From: Oceaniferula spumae
GTDB lineage: Bacteria; Verrucomicrobiota; Verrucomicrobiia; Verrucomicrobiales; Akkermansiaceae
NCBI RefSeq assembly: GCF_042849255.1
Contig: NZ_AP026866.1
Coordinates: 2,170,001-2,234,000, forward strand
Reading direction: 5' to 3'
DNA: 64,000 bases
A model generated the notes under the pieces. That model had not been told where the DNA came from. It worked only from the letters and a program-made list of their open reading frames with translations, and made no database searches. The translations under genes and the position numbers were made by a program. This document shows, one piece after another, positions 51,329 to 61,442 of the stretch. Positions within the stretch are counted from its first letter, which is position 1. Each line of letters starts with the position of its first letter.

Positions 51329-53849
51329 ACAAGGGACTCAGCGCGACTTCGCGGATGAGGTCGCGGGTGCGGTAGTTGTTTTTCTTGAGGCGGTGGACGA
51401 TGGCTTCGACGTCGTCGGCATCGGAGAACTCGATGGTGCGGCCAAGGGCGTAGGCCAGCACGGACTCGGTGAGTTCTTCGGCGAGATGGTCTTGTTTGGT
51501 GAGGAGAACTTTTTTGAGGTCGTTGACGGTGGCGAATTTCTGGCCACCGGGTAGGACTCCGCCAGGGTGGATGGGCACCTGTTTTTTGCCAACCTTTTCG
51601 GTATCGCGCCAACGTCCTACGGGGTCGAAATTTTCCAGGCCGAATCCGATGGCGTCCATTTTCACATGGCAGGAGGCGCAGGTGGCGCGCTTCTGGTGCA
51701 GCAGGACCATCTGGCGGTTGCTGAGAGGTTTTTTCGAGGCGGCATCGAGCTCAGGCACATTTGGCGGCGGTGGGGCCGGTTTGTCGTGGAGGATTTTTTC
51801 TAACACCAATGCGCCACGGATGACGGGCGACGACCGTTCACCGTTTGATCCGGTGGTGAGGAATGCGGCCAAAGTGAGGAAACCACCGCGCGGTGAGTTG
51901 GGTGGCAGTGGGACTTTCTGGAAAGCGTCGTCTTTCGGATCGACGCCGGGGATGCCGTAGTGGGTGGCGAGTGCGCCATTGAGGACTGCAAAGTCGGAGT
52001 CGATGAGATTTCTAACGGGTAAATTTTCTTCGATCAGCGTGCCGAAGAATTCCAGCACTTCGCGTTTGGCGTCCTGCTGCACGCCTTCGTTGAAGTGGAA
52101 GTGTTCTTTGCGGTCGACGGTGATGGCATCGTAGCGATCGAACTCCGCCCACTGGCTGATGAAGCCGTCACGGAATGCTTTTGCCTTGGCATGTGCAAGT
52201 AGGCGGTCAACTTGTTGGGTGTAAACCTTTTGATTTGTTAGATCGGCAGCATATAGCTCGTCATCCGGGGGGCTGCTCCAGAGGAAATAGGAAAGGCGGA
52301 TGGCGAGTTCGCGAGGGCTGAGATTTCCGTGTGGTTTCTTCTGGGCAGGCATCGCTTCCTGGATGAAAAGGAATCCGGGGGAAGCGAGCACGATTGCCAT
52401 GACTTCTGCCATGGCTTCATTGTATTTCATTCCGGCGGCTCGGTTCTCTTGGAAGTTTTTGTGTAGGCCATCGAGGAAATCTGCCGTTGGTTTGTTCCTG
52501 CGGAATGCGACGGTGGTGAATTTCTCGATGAACTCGCGGGCATTTTTGTCATTGTTGACGTACTTGCTCGGTCCGCCGGTAGATTTGCCTGGGTAGAGGA
52601 TATGTTCCAGCTGTGGACGGTCATTAGGATAGAAGGGGCCTTCGAGCTCTAACCAATCGATCCAAATGGCGGCACTCGGATCGGTCTGATCCCCCTCGAC
52701 TCCCAGCTGCTTGAGATAGCGCCTTGATAGTCTGGTGATATCCGGTTGGTTCTCGTTGACTCGCACGGAAAGTAAACGCTGACCCATCGGCTGACGGATG
52801 CGCAAGGAAACCGTGGATGGCTGGTCCAGAGTGCCCGCCATCTTGAGTGTGCCGTGAATGCGCCGACCATCCCAGAGGCGCAGGATCCGCCTTAGCTCGT
52901 GCGGCTTGCCGATCACGCCGCCATGGACCTTGGCGATGTATTCTCCACGGATGTCTGTGTGCTGGTTGATCGATGCCCACTTGGCGACGTTAGAGATGTA
53001 AACTCCCGTGTCGACTTTCGGGTATTTAAAATAATTGCGTGGCAGCTCGACGCGACCGTCCCACTGCCTGAAGAGGATTTCCTTTTCGCCCTCGTCTTTG
53101 AAGCCTGCTTCCTTCCATGACTTACCGGCTTTGATCATGGCTTTCTGCCGCTCACGCTTGGCGAGTTCGGCACGTTTCTTGGGATGAATATCATCCTCTG
53201 GCTGGATTCGCTTTGTCTTTGCTTTCAGGTATGGCCGGGTGTTCGTACTGAATGCGGTGGTGGAGATTTTCCGACCTAGCTCCAAGTATTCTTCAAAATG
53301 GGCCGAGGTGAAAAATTGCTCTGCTCCTACGGTGTCATAGGTGACAATTTCACCGTCGCTGGGAATTTCGTTGAGATCGATATGGAAACCAAAGAGGTCG
53401 TGAATGGTGTTCGAGTATTCGCGCTTGTTGAGTCGGCGCATCTTGATCTCGCCGCCGTGGTCGGTGAGTCGTTTGCGAGCGGTGACTACGGAACCTGTTA
53501 GTGCCTCGAGGATATCCGCCATTTCCTTGTTAGGTGGCTGCTCTTCGTCCCACGGTGGCATGTCGCCTCCATTGAGCTGATCTAACACATCTTGCCAGCG
53601 TTGGGCGGTATCGTTGTCGCTGATCGCCCAGTTGATCTGGTCAAAACGGAGCTGGCCCTTCTGTTTGTCGGGGCCGTGGCACTTGATGCAATATTCCGTC
53701 AGAAACGGTTCGATTTTCTCCCTGGGGACGATGGTGCTCTCGGGGACCACCTTTTTCGCGGTGTCCGCCGGCTCAGCTTCGGCCTGCCATGCGGTGGCGG
53801 CGATCACGGCTGGCAAAGCGACGGCGGCGATGGAGAGATACCATTTCAT
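51315..53849 (-). CDS. Planctomycete-type cytochrome c protein (DUF1587/1592/1588/1585 set)
   Basis: The 844-residue protein has a signal peptide and an N-terminal haem motif CIKCHG in FLTEYCIKCHGPDKQKGQLRFD. This is followed by the multi-domain DUF1587-DUF1592-DUF1588-DUF1585 pattern; recognisable pieces are MRRLNKREYSNTIHDLFG, LAIRLSYFLWSSPPDDEL, GVQQDAKREVLEFFG and CASCHVKMDAIGFGLENFDPVGRWR, which has a second CxxCH. These proteins are typical of Planctomycetes and Verrucomicrobia and are paired with DUF1552 proteins. They probably act in electron transfer or polysaccharide oxidation outside the cytoplasm. Confidence 0.92.
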   Translation of the reverse strand: MKWYLSIAAVALPAVIAATAWQAEAEPADTAKKVVPESTIVPREKIEPFLTEYCIKCHGPDKQKGQLRFDQINWAISDNDTAQRWQDVLDQLNGGDMPPWDEEQPPNKEMADILEALTGSVVTARKRLTDHGGEIKMRRLNKREYSNTIHDLFGFHIDLNEIPSDGEIVTYDTVGAEQFFTSAHFEEYLELGRKISTTAFSTNTRPYLKAKTKRIQPEDDIHPKKRAELAKRERQKAMIKAGKSWKEAGFKDEGEKEILFRQWDGRVELPRNYFKYPKVDTGVYISNVAKWASINQHTDIRGEYIAKVHGGVIGKPHELRRILRLWDGRRIHGTLKMAGTLDQPSTVSLRIRQPMGQRLLSVRVNENQPDITRLSRRYLKQLGVEGDQTDPSAAIWIDWLELEGPFYPNDRPQLEHILYPGKSTGGPSKYVNNDKNAREFIEKFTTVAFRRNKPTADFLDGLHKNFQENRAAGMKYNEAMAEVMAIVLASPGFLFIQEAMPAQKKPHGNLSPRELAIRLSYFLWSSPPDDELYAADLTNQKVYTQQVDRLLAHAKAKAFRDGFISQWAEFDRYDAITVDRKEHFHFNEGVQQDAKREVLEFFGTLIEENLPVRNLIDSDFAVLNGALATHYGIPGVDPKDDAFQKVPLPPNSPRGGFLTLAAFLTTGSNGERSSPVIRGALVLEKILHDKPAPPPPNVPELDAASKKPLSNRQMVLLHQKRATCASCHVKMDAIGFGLENFDPVGRWRDTEKVGKKQVPIHPGGVLPGGQKFATVNDLKKVLLTKQDHLAEELTESVLAYALGRTIEFSDADDVEAIVHRLKKNNYRTRDLIREVALSPLFKRK

Positions 53850-53877
53850 CTTCGTGAAAAGCTCAGGCTGTTCTCTC

Positions 53878-55179
53878 CTACCCTAACAACTCAGGAACAA
53901 TACCCGTGCTGTGGCTGAACCGATCGCTCTTAACCCCCGCCTGCTGCATGAGGGTGAGCCAGTAGTTTGCGAGAGGTGTGTCTTTTTCCGGCAGCACGAC
54001 GTGGCGTCCATGTTTGATATCCTTGGCACCCCCACCGGTAATGATGGCGGGAACATTCTTGAGTTCATGGCCACTGCGCAGGTTCGAGCCGTAGCTGACG
54101 ATGCAGTTATCGAACAGGCGGCTGCCATCGGAGTCCTTGGCTTCCTTAAGCCGATCGATGAAGTGGGCAAATAGCGCGGAGCATTTTTTGTCTCGTTCTC
54201 GGGAGGCTACAATCCGTGGCTCGGAAAATCCGTAGTGGCTGAGTGAGTGCGCTTTCAGCTTGATACCCATGCCGACTAGCAGCGAGCAAACCGGCTGGCG
54301 GTAGCTGACGACGTTGGTCATGCCAGTCTGCAGGGCGACGATGATCATATCATACATCAGGTGGATCGCTTTTTCCCCGGTCAGACCTTCTAACGGAGCG
54401 TCAAAGGGAGCTTTTGGCTTGGGGATGTCGGCCCATTTCGCCTGGCGCTCGAGACCTTTTTCCACCTGTCTCACACCGGTGAAATACTCATCGAGTTTCT
54501 CCTGATCGCTTTTGCTCAGGGTGCGTTTCATATTGCCGCCATTGATGCGGACGAGATCGAGAATGCTTTGTTTTTTCTTCAGCCGATCATTCAGCTCGGT
54601 TCGTGAGTCGCCTGGGTTTGCGAACAGCTGGCGGTAAAGGTCGAGGGGGCGATTGATGCCCGGCATGGGTTTTCCGGACGCATCCCATGCCAGCGAGAGG
54701 CCGGCACCGTGACCGGAGTTCTGGCCACCATCGGGTTCATCCGCAGAAAGAATCAGAGAGGAATAGCGGGTATCTTTGCCGAGGTGTTCGGCGGCAAGTT
54801 GATCGCAGGAAATGGAGTTGTGAAAGCGCTTGCCTGGTGTGCCGGCTACGTTGGCCCCTGTGAGGTAGGACACACTGCCGCCGTGTGGATCGGTCGCGCC
54901 GTGATTGGTGAGATTGCTCACCATGGTGATGTCATTTTTATGCCGAGCGAGCGGTGCCAGTCCCTCGGTCATGCCGATTTCGGCGAACCTACCGGCTTTT
55001 TTCGGATAGAATGTATCTTTGGTAAATCCGAAGCCGCCGCCGAGAAAGATCATGCGCTTGGCCGGGGCTGCCTGAGATGCTTTTGCACCAGCGAAGGTTT
55101 CCAGAAAGGGCAGTGCCAAAACAGAGCCCCCTAGTCGAAGAAATGAGCGGCGGGAGGTGGTGTTGGTATGAAATGACAT
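53878..55179 (-). CDS. DUF1552 protein with Tat signal
   Basis: The ATG at 55179 gives 433 residues; an earlier in-frame start at 55224 is less likely. A twin-arginine signal is visible as SRRSFLRLGGSVLALPFLE. The body matches DUF1552 (MIFLGGGFGFTKDTFYPK, LTNHGATDPHGGSVSYLTG, IVSYGSNLRSGHELKNVP), and its 3' neighbour is the DUF1592 protein, the usual pair. It is exported folded, perhaps with a metal cofactor. Its activity is unknown. Confidence 0.92.
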   Translation of the reverse strand: MSFHTNTTSRRSFLRLGGSVLALPFLETFAGAKASQAAPAKRMIFLGGGFGFTKDTFYPKKAGRFAEIGMTEGLAPLARHKNDITMVSNLTNHGATDPHGGSVSYLTGANVAGTPGKRFHNSISCDQLAAEHLGKDTRYSSLILSADEPDGGQNSGHGAGLSLAWDASGKPMPGINRPLDLYRQLFANPGDSRTELNDRLKKKQSILDLVRINGGNMKRTLSKSDQEKLDEYFTGVRQVEKGLERQAKWADIPKPKAPFDAPLEGLTGEKAIHLMYDMIIVALQTGMTNVVSYRQPVCSLLVGMGIKLKAHSLSHYGFSEPRIVASRERDKKCSALFAHFIDRLKEAKDSDGSRLFDNCIVSYGSNLRSGHELKNVPAIITGGGAKDIKHGRHVVLPEKDTPLANYWLTLMQQAGVKSDRFSHSTGIVPELLG

Positions 55180-55294
55180 GGCTACGGTAAAACAACTACG
55201 TGACTTAACGCGAACTACTTGCAAAAGTCAGGTAAAATACTGTCATTATCGAATTCGACCTAAAAGATGTTCAGATGGGGCGATGTCCTATTTA

Positions 55295-56563
55295 ATGAAG
55301 ACTATGAAGTTGTCCCGTCTAAAAACCCTCACCACTCTCGCACTCTGTGTCATCTCCGGTGCTGCTCCATTGATAGCAGATGAAACATCACTGGCAGCTG
55401 ATCGTAAGCAGATTGAGCAGTTAGACCAACTCACGGCGGTGCCGAAGATGCAGGCGGCGGAGGGTTTTGATTCTACCCCACAACTGCGCGCTATCTACTT
55501 TGATGCTCTGGATTGGAAAGGTAAACCTACCAAGGTATTTGCGTGGTTAGGCTTGCCAGCCAAGACCGAGGGCAAGGTGCCGGGGATTGTGCTGGTGCAT
55601 GGTGGCGGTGGCACGGCGTTCAAGAATTGGGTCCAAATGTGGAATGACAAAGGCTACGCCGCGATCAGCATTGCAGTGGAAGGCCAGATCGACCGCAGGC
55701 CAAAAGGCGAGCGCAAGGAAGGTGCATACTGGCAGCGACACAAGTGGCCAGGCCCGACGCGCCAAGGCATCTATGGAGACTCTAACGTGCCACTGAAAGA
55801 GCAGTGGATGTATCACGCTGTAGCCGATACCATTCTCGCCAACTCCTTGCTGCGATCGCTCCCTGAGGTGGATGGCAGCAAAGTGGGACTGATGGGAATT
55901 TCTTGGGGTGGTGTGATCACCAGCACGGTGATTGGCATCGATCAGCGCTTTGCCTTTGCCATCCCCACCTACGGTTGCGGCAACCTTGCTACGGTTGAGA
56001 ATCAATACGGCAGGGCCCTTGGAAACAATCCGACATACAAACAAGTCTGGGATCCCATGCTCCGCCTCAACAGGGCGACGATGCCCACCCTGTGGTTTTC
56101 TTGGCCTGGTGATAAGCACTTTCCCATGGACAAATTCGCGATGAATTACGGCGCGGTCAAAGGGCCTTACATGGTCAGCTTGATTCCAAAAATGGGCCAC
56201 GGTCACGGGCCGCCATGGAAAAAACCGGACAGCTATGCCTTTGCCGATAGCATCGTGCGCGATGGCAAGGCATGGTGCCGACAGACCTCGGTCAAGCGTG
56301 ATGGCCGAACCTTCAGCGCCACCTTTGAGTCATCAAAACCGCTGCAGACTGCCACTCTGATATCCACTACCGACACAGGCATCACCGGTAACCGTGAATG
56401 GATCGAAAGCTCTGCATCTTTGGAGAAAAAAGACGGAAAATGGATTGCCCAGGCAGAGCTTCCGAAAGGCAGCACGGCTTGGTTCATCAATGTTCATAGT
56501 GACAAACTCACTGTTAGCTCCGACTATCAGGAAGCAAACCTAACAACATCGCCTTCCAAATAG
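55295..56563 (+). CDS. Exported alpha/beta hydrolase (acetyl-xylan-esterase-like)
   Basis: The ATG at 55295 gives 422 residues; ATGs at 55283 and 55304 are close alternatives. A signal peptide (LKTLTTLALCVISGAAPLIA) is followed by an alpha/beta hydrolase core: oxyanion strand IVLVHGGGGTAFK, nucleophile Ser in VGLMGISWGGV, Asp candidate in FSWPGDKHFP and His in MGHGHGPPW. The layout resembles the acetyl xylan esterase/prolyl oligopeptidase superfamily. It divergently neighbours the DUF1552 gene; a polysaccharide esterase role is an inference. Confidence 0.85.
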   Translation: MKTMKLSRLKTLTTLALCVISGAAPLIADETSLAADRKQIEQLDQLTAVPKMQAAEGFDSTPQLRAIYFDALDWKGKPTKVFAWLGLPAKTEGKVPGIVLVHGGGGTAFKNWVQMWNDKGYAAISIAVEGQIDRRPKGERKEGAYWQRHKWPGPTRQGIYGDSNVPLKEQWMYHAVADTILANSLLRSLPEVDGSKVGLMGISWGGVITSTVIGIDQRFAFAIPTYGCGNLATVENQYGRALGNNPTYKQVWDPMLRLNRATMPTLWFSWPGDKHFPMDKFAMNYGAVKGPYMVSLIPKMGHGHGPPWKKPDSYAFADSIVRDGKAWCRQTSVKRDGRTFSATFESSKPLQTATLISTTDTGITGNREWIESSASLEKKDGKWIAQAELPKGSTAWFINVHSDKLTVSSDYQEANLTTSPSK

Positions 56564-56568
56564 CGGGT

Positions 56569-58158
56569 CTACCGATCAGGCGAGCCGCTTTCCATGATTT
56601 GCAGGAGCTCGGCTTGGCTCAGTGCGGCATCGAAGATGTAGAGTTCATCAAGTCCGCCACGGAAGAATTTACCTTGCGCGTTACGTTCTTGGTGTTTCTT
56701 GAATGATGTGTTTCTCCCCAGCCAGACGCCGTGTTCCGCTTGTTCAATTTCTGTGCGCACCTCTTGCAAGGCTCTGCGTGAGACACGTTCCTGCACGCCG
56801 TCGACATAGAGGATCACATGGGTGCCGACGTTGGGTTGGGAGCCGCCATACATGACCACGCCGATGTGATGCCACTTTCCATCGCGTAAATCTGTCGAGC
56901 CCACCACTTGGCCACCGTGCGAGCCAAGACGCAGCCGACCGATCGGTCCGTGATCAGCAAGCGGGTTTACCGAGACTTGCCAGACTTCGCCCCAATGCTT
57001 GAGACGACCCCAGGAGACAATGCCGAATCCCTGAGTCAGCACAAAATCCTCAGGCACCTTGAGCCAGAAACAAACACTGCGCGGCTTCCCTCCCTCGATG
57101 CCCCGATAGCCGCTTTCTGCGTAAGCTCCGACACCGTCGAAACTCAGCGCACCGCCTAACATTCCTTTCACCCTCTCCGGGGCCTTACCTTCGCCATCTG
57201 CGTAAAACACCATGTCCGGCTGCACATCGCCAGCATCTGCCAGTTCGCCAGTTGCGCGGGCGACATTGCCTGAGGTTTCGTTAAAACTCCAGTGGATGGA
57301 CTTTACTGTCTCCTGATGCTCGGGTGGCATTTGAGTGTAAAACTTCCCTGCGTCTGCATCGATGGCATGGCCACCGTCGGAGGCTAATCGCATCGCTTTA
57401 TTCTGCAGCAGGGTGACCGATTTCCCACGTGTAGGAATCGCTTCAACGGAGCCCTCGATCACGTGGGTTTCCACGATGCCATCCTGACCGACAGATACTC
57501 CGAACTCCGTGCCCAGATCAACGATACTTCCTTGTGGGGTTTCCACACGATAGCCGTGGCCTTTTTCCGTCGCGCGCATGACGATGCGACCTTGATGAAG
57601 CACCGCCTTTCCTGACTCAGGAAAATCGATGTGCGCCGGCCCTTCGACAATGAGGCGGCCCCTGCCATCAAGATCCATTTCTAACAAACCTTTGTCAATT
57701 TTCACTGACTGGCCGACGGCAAGTTGCTCGCCCTGCTGTAGTAAATCACCATGCCATTGAACACCTTCCACCCGGTCAACGGTGGCCATGATTGCATCTG
57801 GTTGGACTTGGTTAGAGAAGTAAATGGCCGCACCAAATCCGATCAGTAAAGCAGCTGCGACAGCTGCCATACGCGAGAACCAACGGCGGCGGGTCAACCG
57901 CGCTTTGACACCTTGGACAAATTGGTCGGTGTCAGATTCCTTCACGGCGGAAATGAACTTCATCCTCCGGCGCTCGGCTGCAAACTCGTTCTCCAGAACA
58001 ATGCTCAGCTGGGCATGAAGCGAAGCTTGTTTGCGGGCCAATGCCAGCAGCGCTTCATCCTCCTTGAGCAAGTCTTTCAGTTCGGCGATCTGGCTCTCGG
58101 TCGCATCGCCGTCTTGAAAGATCGCCATCAATTCGAGCACTCGTTTTTCTTCATTCAT
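56569..58158 (-). CDS. FecR-like anti-sigma protein with C-terminal LamG domain
   Basis: The ATG at 58158 overlaps the sigma factor stop as ATGA and gives 529 residues. The N-terminal about 85 residues are helical and probably bind the sigma factor. A membrane helix (about 97-117) is followed by a FecR domain (VEGVQWHGDLLQQGEQLAVGQSV, YRVETPQGSIVDLGTEFGV) and a laminin-G-like lectin domain (SFDGVGAYAESGYRGIEGGKPRSVCFW, HHIGVVMYGG). Such FecR-LamG pairs with ECF sigma factors are common in Planctomycetes and Verrucomicrobia; they probably sense an extracellular glycan. Confidence 0.88.
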   Translation of the reverse strand: MNEEKRVLELMAIFQDGDATESQIAELKDLLKEDEALLALARKQASLHAQLSIVLENEFAAERRRMKFISAVKESDTDQFVQGVKARLTRRRWFSRMAAVAAALLIGFGAAIYFSNQVQPDAIMATVDRVEGVQWHGDLLQQGEQLAVGQSVKIDKGLLEMDLDGRGRLIVEGPAHIDFPESGKAVLHQGRIVMRATEKGHGYRVETPQGSIVDLGTEFGVSVGQDGIVETHVIEGSVEAIPTRGKSVTLLQNKAMRLASDGGHAIDADAGKFYTQMPPEHQETVKSIHWSFNETSGNVARATGELADAGDVQPDMVFYADGEGKAPERVKGMLGGALSFDGVGAYAESGYRGIEGGKPRSVCFWLKVPEDFVLTQGFGIVSWGRLKHWGEVWQVSVNPLADHGPIGRLRLGSHGGQVVGSTDLRDGKWHHIGVVMYGGSQPNVGTHVILYVDGVQERVSRRALQEVRTEIEQAEHGVWLGRNTSFKKHQERNAQGKFFRGGLDELYIFDAALSQAELLQIMESGSPDR

Positions 58159-58721
58159 GTCGCTGATTTTTCTAACTTCGCTTCGATGCATTCCGCCAGT
58201 GACTGTCGCAGCCGGTGGACTTTCATCGTCAGGGCTGAATAGTTGGCGCCTGTTTCCTGGGCAATCTCACGTAAAGTTTTCCCATCGGTGTAACGATCAT
58301 TGAGCAGCTTGCGAGCGGGTGCTTTCACCAGAGCAAGACAATCGCGCAGAGCTTCGAGGGAGGCATTGCCATGGTTCGAGTCATCGGTATCATCTGTTGT
58401 CAAAAGTGCCTGAAGTTCTAAATCTCCACCGATGTAATTCTCGCGTTTTTTCCGGATGTAGTTTCGAAAATGGTTGTGGCCAATTGTTCTCAACCACGCC
58501 TCAAAGCTACCCTCGCCTTGGAAATCACGTATTTTCTGAAAGGCGGTGACAAAGGTATCCTGTGCCAGATCATCGGCCGCGGTCCAGTCGCTCAACTGAG
58601 AGCGCAGCCAGCCACGAAGCCAACCTTCGTTGGCACGCACCAGCTCACCAAACGCATTCAGATCACCTGACTGGCTTCGCTTGATGGCATCCAGATCTTG
58701 TTCGGAGCTCTTCATCGACAT
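58155..58721 (-). CDS. ECF RNA polymerase sigma factor
   Basis: The 188-residue protein has regions 2 and 4 of a sigma-70-type ECF factor. Region 2 contains ADDLAQDTFVTAFQKIRDFQGEGSFEAWLRTIGHNHFRNYIRK, and region 4 contains KTLREIAQETGANYSALTMKVHRLRQSL. It is translationally coupled to the FecR-LamG protein, which should act as its anti-sigma or transducer. The direct target genes are not obvious; the 802-residue secreted protein is divergent and could be one. Confidence 0.92.
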   Translation of the reverse strand: MSMKSSEQDLDAIKRSQSGDLNAFGELVRANEGWLRGWLRSQLSDWTAADDLAQDTFVTAFQKIRDFQGEGSFEAWLRTIGHNHFRNYIRKKRENYIGGDLELQALLTTDDTDDSNHGNASLEALRDCLALVKAPARKLLNDRYTDGKTLREIAQETGANYSALTMKVHRLRQSLAECIEAKLEKSAT

Positions 58722-58922
58722 TATGAGATGTAACCAAACCGCAGAAGTAACACAAGTTATACAAAAATCGGCTACTTTTCAGGAATTCAGTCATCGAAAT
58801 GATGATATTCACCGAAAAGTTTTCAGAAACATGTGGTAGCCCTGGGCAGGTAAGACATTCAGATTTACACACGCAACTCACAAAAAGTTTACCCATATCC
58901 ATTTCACCAACCAATCATCTCT

Positions 58923-61331
58923 ATGCGCCTAACATCCTGTCTCGCCCTCGCTGTTTCCAGTTTCATCATCACCGCCACAGCTGCCCCCAAGCAGCTCTCC
59001 GGCATTTATCCCCACCTCACCATGTTTAATGATGAGAACGAGTGCGGCACCGGCGCGGTTGTGCCATGGGCTGATCGGCTTTGGGTTATCACATACGCAC
59101 CGCACAAGCCCAAGGGATCTTCAGACAAACTCTACGAGATCACGCCCGATCTCAAACTGACCATCAGGCCCGAATCCATCGGCGGCACCCCCGCCAACCG
59201 GATGATCCACAAGGAATCGAACCAACTATTCATCGGACCTTATGCGATCGATGCCAAACGCAATGTCCGCGCCATTCCTTATTCTCAAATGTTTGGCCGT
59301 CACACCGGACTCGCACGCCATCTCACGAACCCAGCCGAAAAAATTCTCTTCGCCACCATGGAGGAAGGCATTTACGAAGTGGATGTCAAAACCCTCAAAT
59401 CCACCGAACTCTGGGGCGATGAACAAACGAAAAAAAGCCCACGCAAAGCCAATCTCCCCGGCTACCACGGCAAGGGCTTCTACTCTGGCCAAGGAGTTTA
59501 CGTGTATGCTAACAATGGCGAACACGGCACCGCTGCTAAGACCCGACCCGAAATCCCCTCTGGTGTTCTCGCCGAGTGGGATGGCAAGTCCGATGCTTGG
59601 AAAATCGTCCGCCGCAATCAGTTCACCGAGGTCACTGGACCTGGAGGGATCCATGGTAATTCCAACCCTGCCACCGATGCCATCTGGGCTGTCGGCTGGG
59701 ACTACAAATCCCTCATCATGGGCGTTCGCGATGCCCAGACAGGCTGGTCGTTTTTCCGCCTGCCCAAAGGTTCACACTCCTACGATGGCGCCCACGGCTG
59801 GAACACCGAGTGGCCACGCATCCGCGAGATCGGCGAGGGCGACTACCTCATGACCATGCACGGAACCTTCTGGAAATTCCCAAAAACCTTCACCGCTAAC
59901 ACCTCAGCAGGTATCGCCCCTCGCAGCAACTACCTCAAAGTTATCGGCGATTTCTGCCGCTGGAACGATCAGATCGTTTTCGGCTGTGACGACACCGCCA
60001 AAGCCGAGTTCCTGAACAAACGCAAAGCCAAAGGCGAAATCGCCGCCCCTCAGTCACAGTCCAATCTCTGGTTCGTAAATCCAGATCAGTTAGATCACTT
60101 CGGACCACTCATCGGCAGAGGTTCAGTCTGGGAAAAAGAAGCTGTAAACGCCAACACCCCATCAGATCCCTACCTCTTCAGCGGCTACGATCAACGCGGT
60201 CTCCACCTCACCCACGACGCAAAGGAAACAGTCACCTTCACCCTCGAAGTTGACAAAAAAGGCGACGGCACATGGTCCAAGCTCAGAGACATTCAGGCAG
60301 AACCTAACAAACCTGTCTTCACCGAAATCTCGCCCCAGGAAACAGGCGTATGGGTTCGCATTACCAGCGACAAAGATCTCCCCAATGCCACCGCCGAATT
60401 CACCTACCGGAATAACGACACCCGCACCGCCGAAGCCGATGCCATTTTCAACGGCCTGGCCGAACAAGGAAAACCCCTAACAGGCGGCCTCGTCCGCGCA
60501 CGTGACGGCAACAAACGCAGCCTCTCATTTGCCGCCGTCGATCAAAACGGCAAAGACATCGGCTACTACGAAATGGGCGCCGATCTCACCTTGAAACTAA
60601 CCGACGACCCCAAGACGCACAGCTTCACCAAGGCCCACACCAAGATCCCCACCGCCGCTCTGGGCATCGATCAGGCATCCGTCATCTACACCGATGAACA
60701 GGGAAAACGCTGGCGTCTTCCCAAGGGCGAGATCGATGAGAAACACCCGCTCGGATCCTCCCGCATCGCCCGCGAAGTCGCCACCGAGCGCGACCTACTC
60801 AATGCCAACGGCACCTTCTATGAGCTCCCTGCACGCAACGCCGGAGGCATCTCCAAACTCCGCGCCATCAGCACTCACAACCGAAACGTGCACGACTTCT
60901 GCTCCTACCGCGGACTGCTCATCATCTCCGGCATCTCGACGGAGAAAACCGACAACAAACACATCATCACCTCAGACGACGGCAAAACCGCCCTCTGGGC
61001 AGGAACCATCGATGACATCTGGAAACTCGGCAAACCCCGCGGTAAAGGCGGCCCATGGTTCGGCACCAGCGTCAAATCCGGACAAGCATCCGATCCTTAC
61101 CTGATGACTGGATACGACAAAAAAACGCTGCAACTCCGCTCCAACAAAAACTCAAAAGTCACCGCCCAGATCGACATCACCGGCACCGGCCATTGGGTGG
61201 ACTACAAGACCTTTGAACTCGAAACAAACCACCTCATCGGTCACGAATTTCCCCAAGCCTTCCAAGCCTACTGGATCCGTTTTGTCTCCGATCAGGACGC
61301 CACCGTCACCGCTCAGCTGATCTACCGCTAA
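58923..61331 (+). CDS. Large exported protein with internal duplication
   Basis: The 802-residue product has a signal peptide (cleavage near 20). The N-terminal half suggests a beta-propeller-like fold (VPWADRLWVITYAPHKPKG, LFIGPYAIDAKRNVRAIPYSQMFG). Two related segments follow: one near 400-460 (SDPYLFSGYDQRGLHLTHDAKETVTFTLEVDKKGDGTW) and one near 725-785 (SDPYLMTGYDKKTLQLRSNKNSKVTAQIDITGTGHW). The repeat SDPYL-GYD...L-L suggests a duplicated module. No family is recognised. It lies divergent from the ECF sigma factor. Confidence 0.75.
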   Translation: MRLTSCLALAVSSFIITATAAPKQLSGIYPHLTMFNDENECGTGAVVPWADRLWVITYAPHKPKGSSDKLYEITPDLKLTIRPESIGGTPANRMIHKESNQLFIGPYAIDAKRNVRAIPYSQMFGRHTGLARHLTNPAEKILFATMEEGIYEVDVKTLKSTELWGDEQTKKSPRKANLPGYHGKGFYSGQGVYVYANNGEHGTAAKTRPEIPSGVLAEWDGKSDAWKIVRRNQFTEVTGPGGIHGNSNPATDAIWAVGWDYKSLIMGVRDAQTGWSFFRLPKGSHSYDGAHGWNTEWPRIREIGEGDYLMTMHGTFWKFPKTFTANTSAGIAPRSNYLKVIGDFCRWNDQIVFGCDDTAKAEFLNKRKAKGEIAAPQSQSNLWFVNPDQLDHFGPLIGRGSVWEKEAVNANTPSDPYLFSGYDQRGLHLTHDAKETVTFTLEVDKKGDGTWSKLRDIQAEPNKPVFTEISPQETGVWVRITSDKDLPNATAEFTYRNNDTRTAEADAIFNGLAEQGKPLTGGLVRARDGNKRSLSFAAVDQNGKDIGYYEMGADLTLKLTDDPKTHSFTKAHTKIPTAALGIDQASVIYTDEQGKRWRLPKGEIDEKHPLGSSRIAREVATERDLLNANGTFYELPARNAGGISKLRAISTHNRNVHDFCSYRGLLIISGISTEKTDNKHIITSDDGKTALWAGTIDDIWKLGKPRGKGGPWFGTSVKSGQASDPYLMTGYDKKTLQLRSNKNSKVTAQIDITGTGHWVDYKTFELETNHLIGHEFPQAFQAYWIRFVSDQDATVTAQLIYR

Positions 61332-61442
61332 AAAATCACATTTTTTTTGTGTTACTTCTACTCCTGAGGACACTCTGGAAAGCAGACCCGTCCTCACGAA
61401 CCAAAGCAGGATGAAAAATCGCGCCACCTAACATCACAAACT

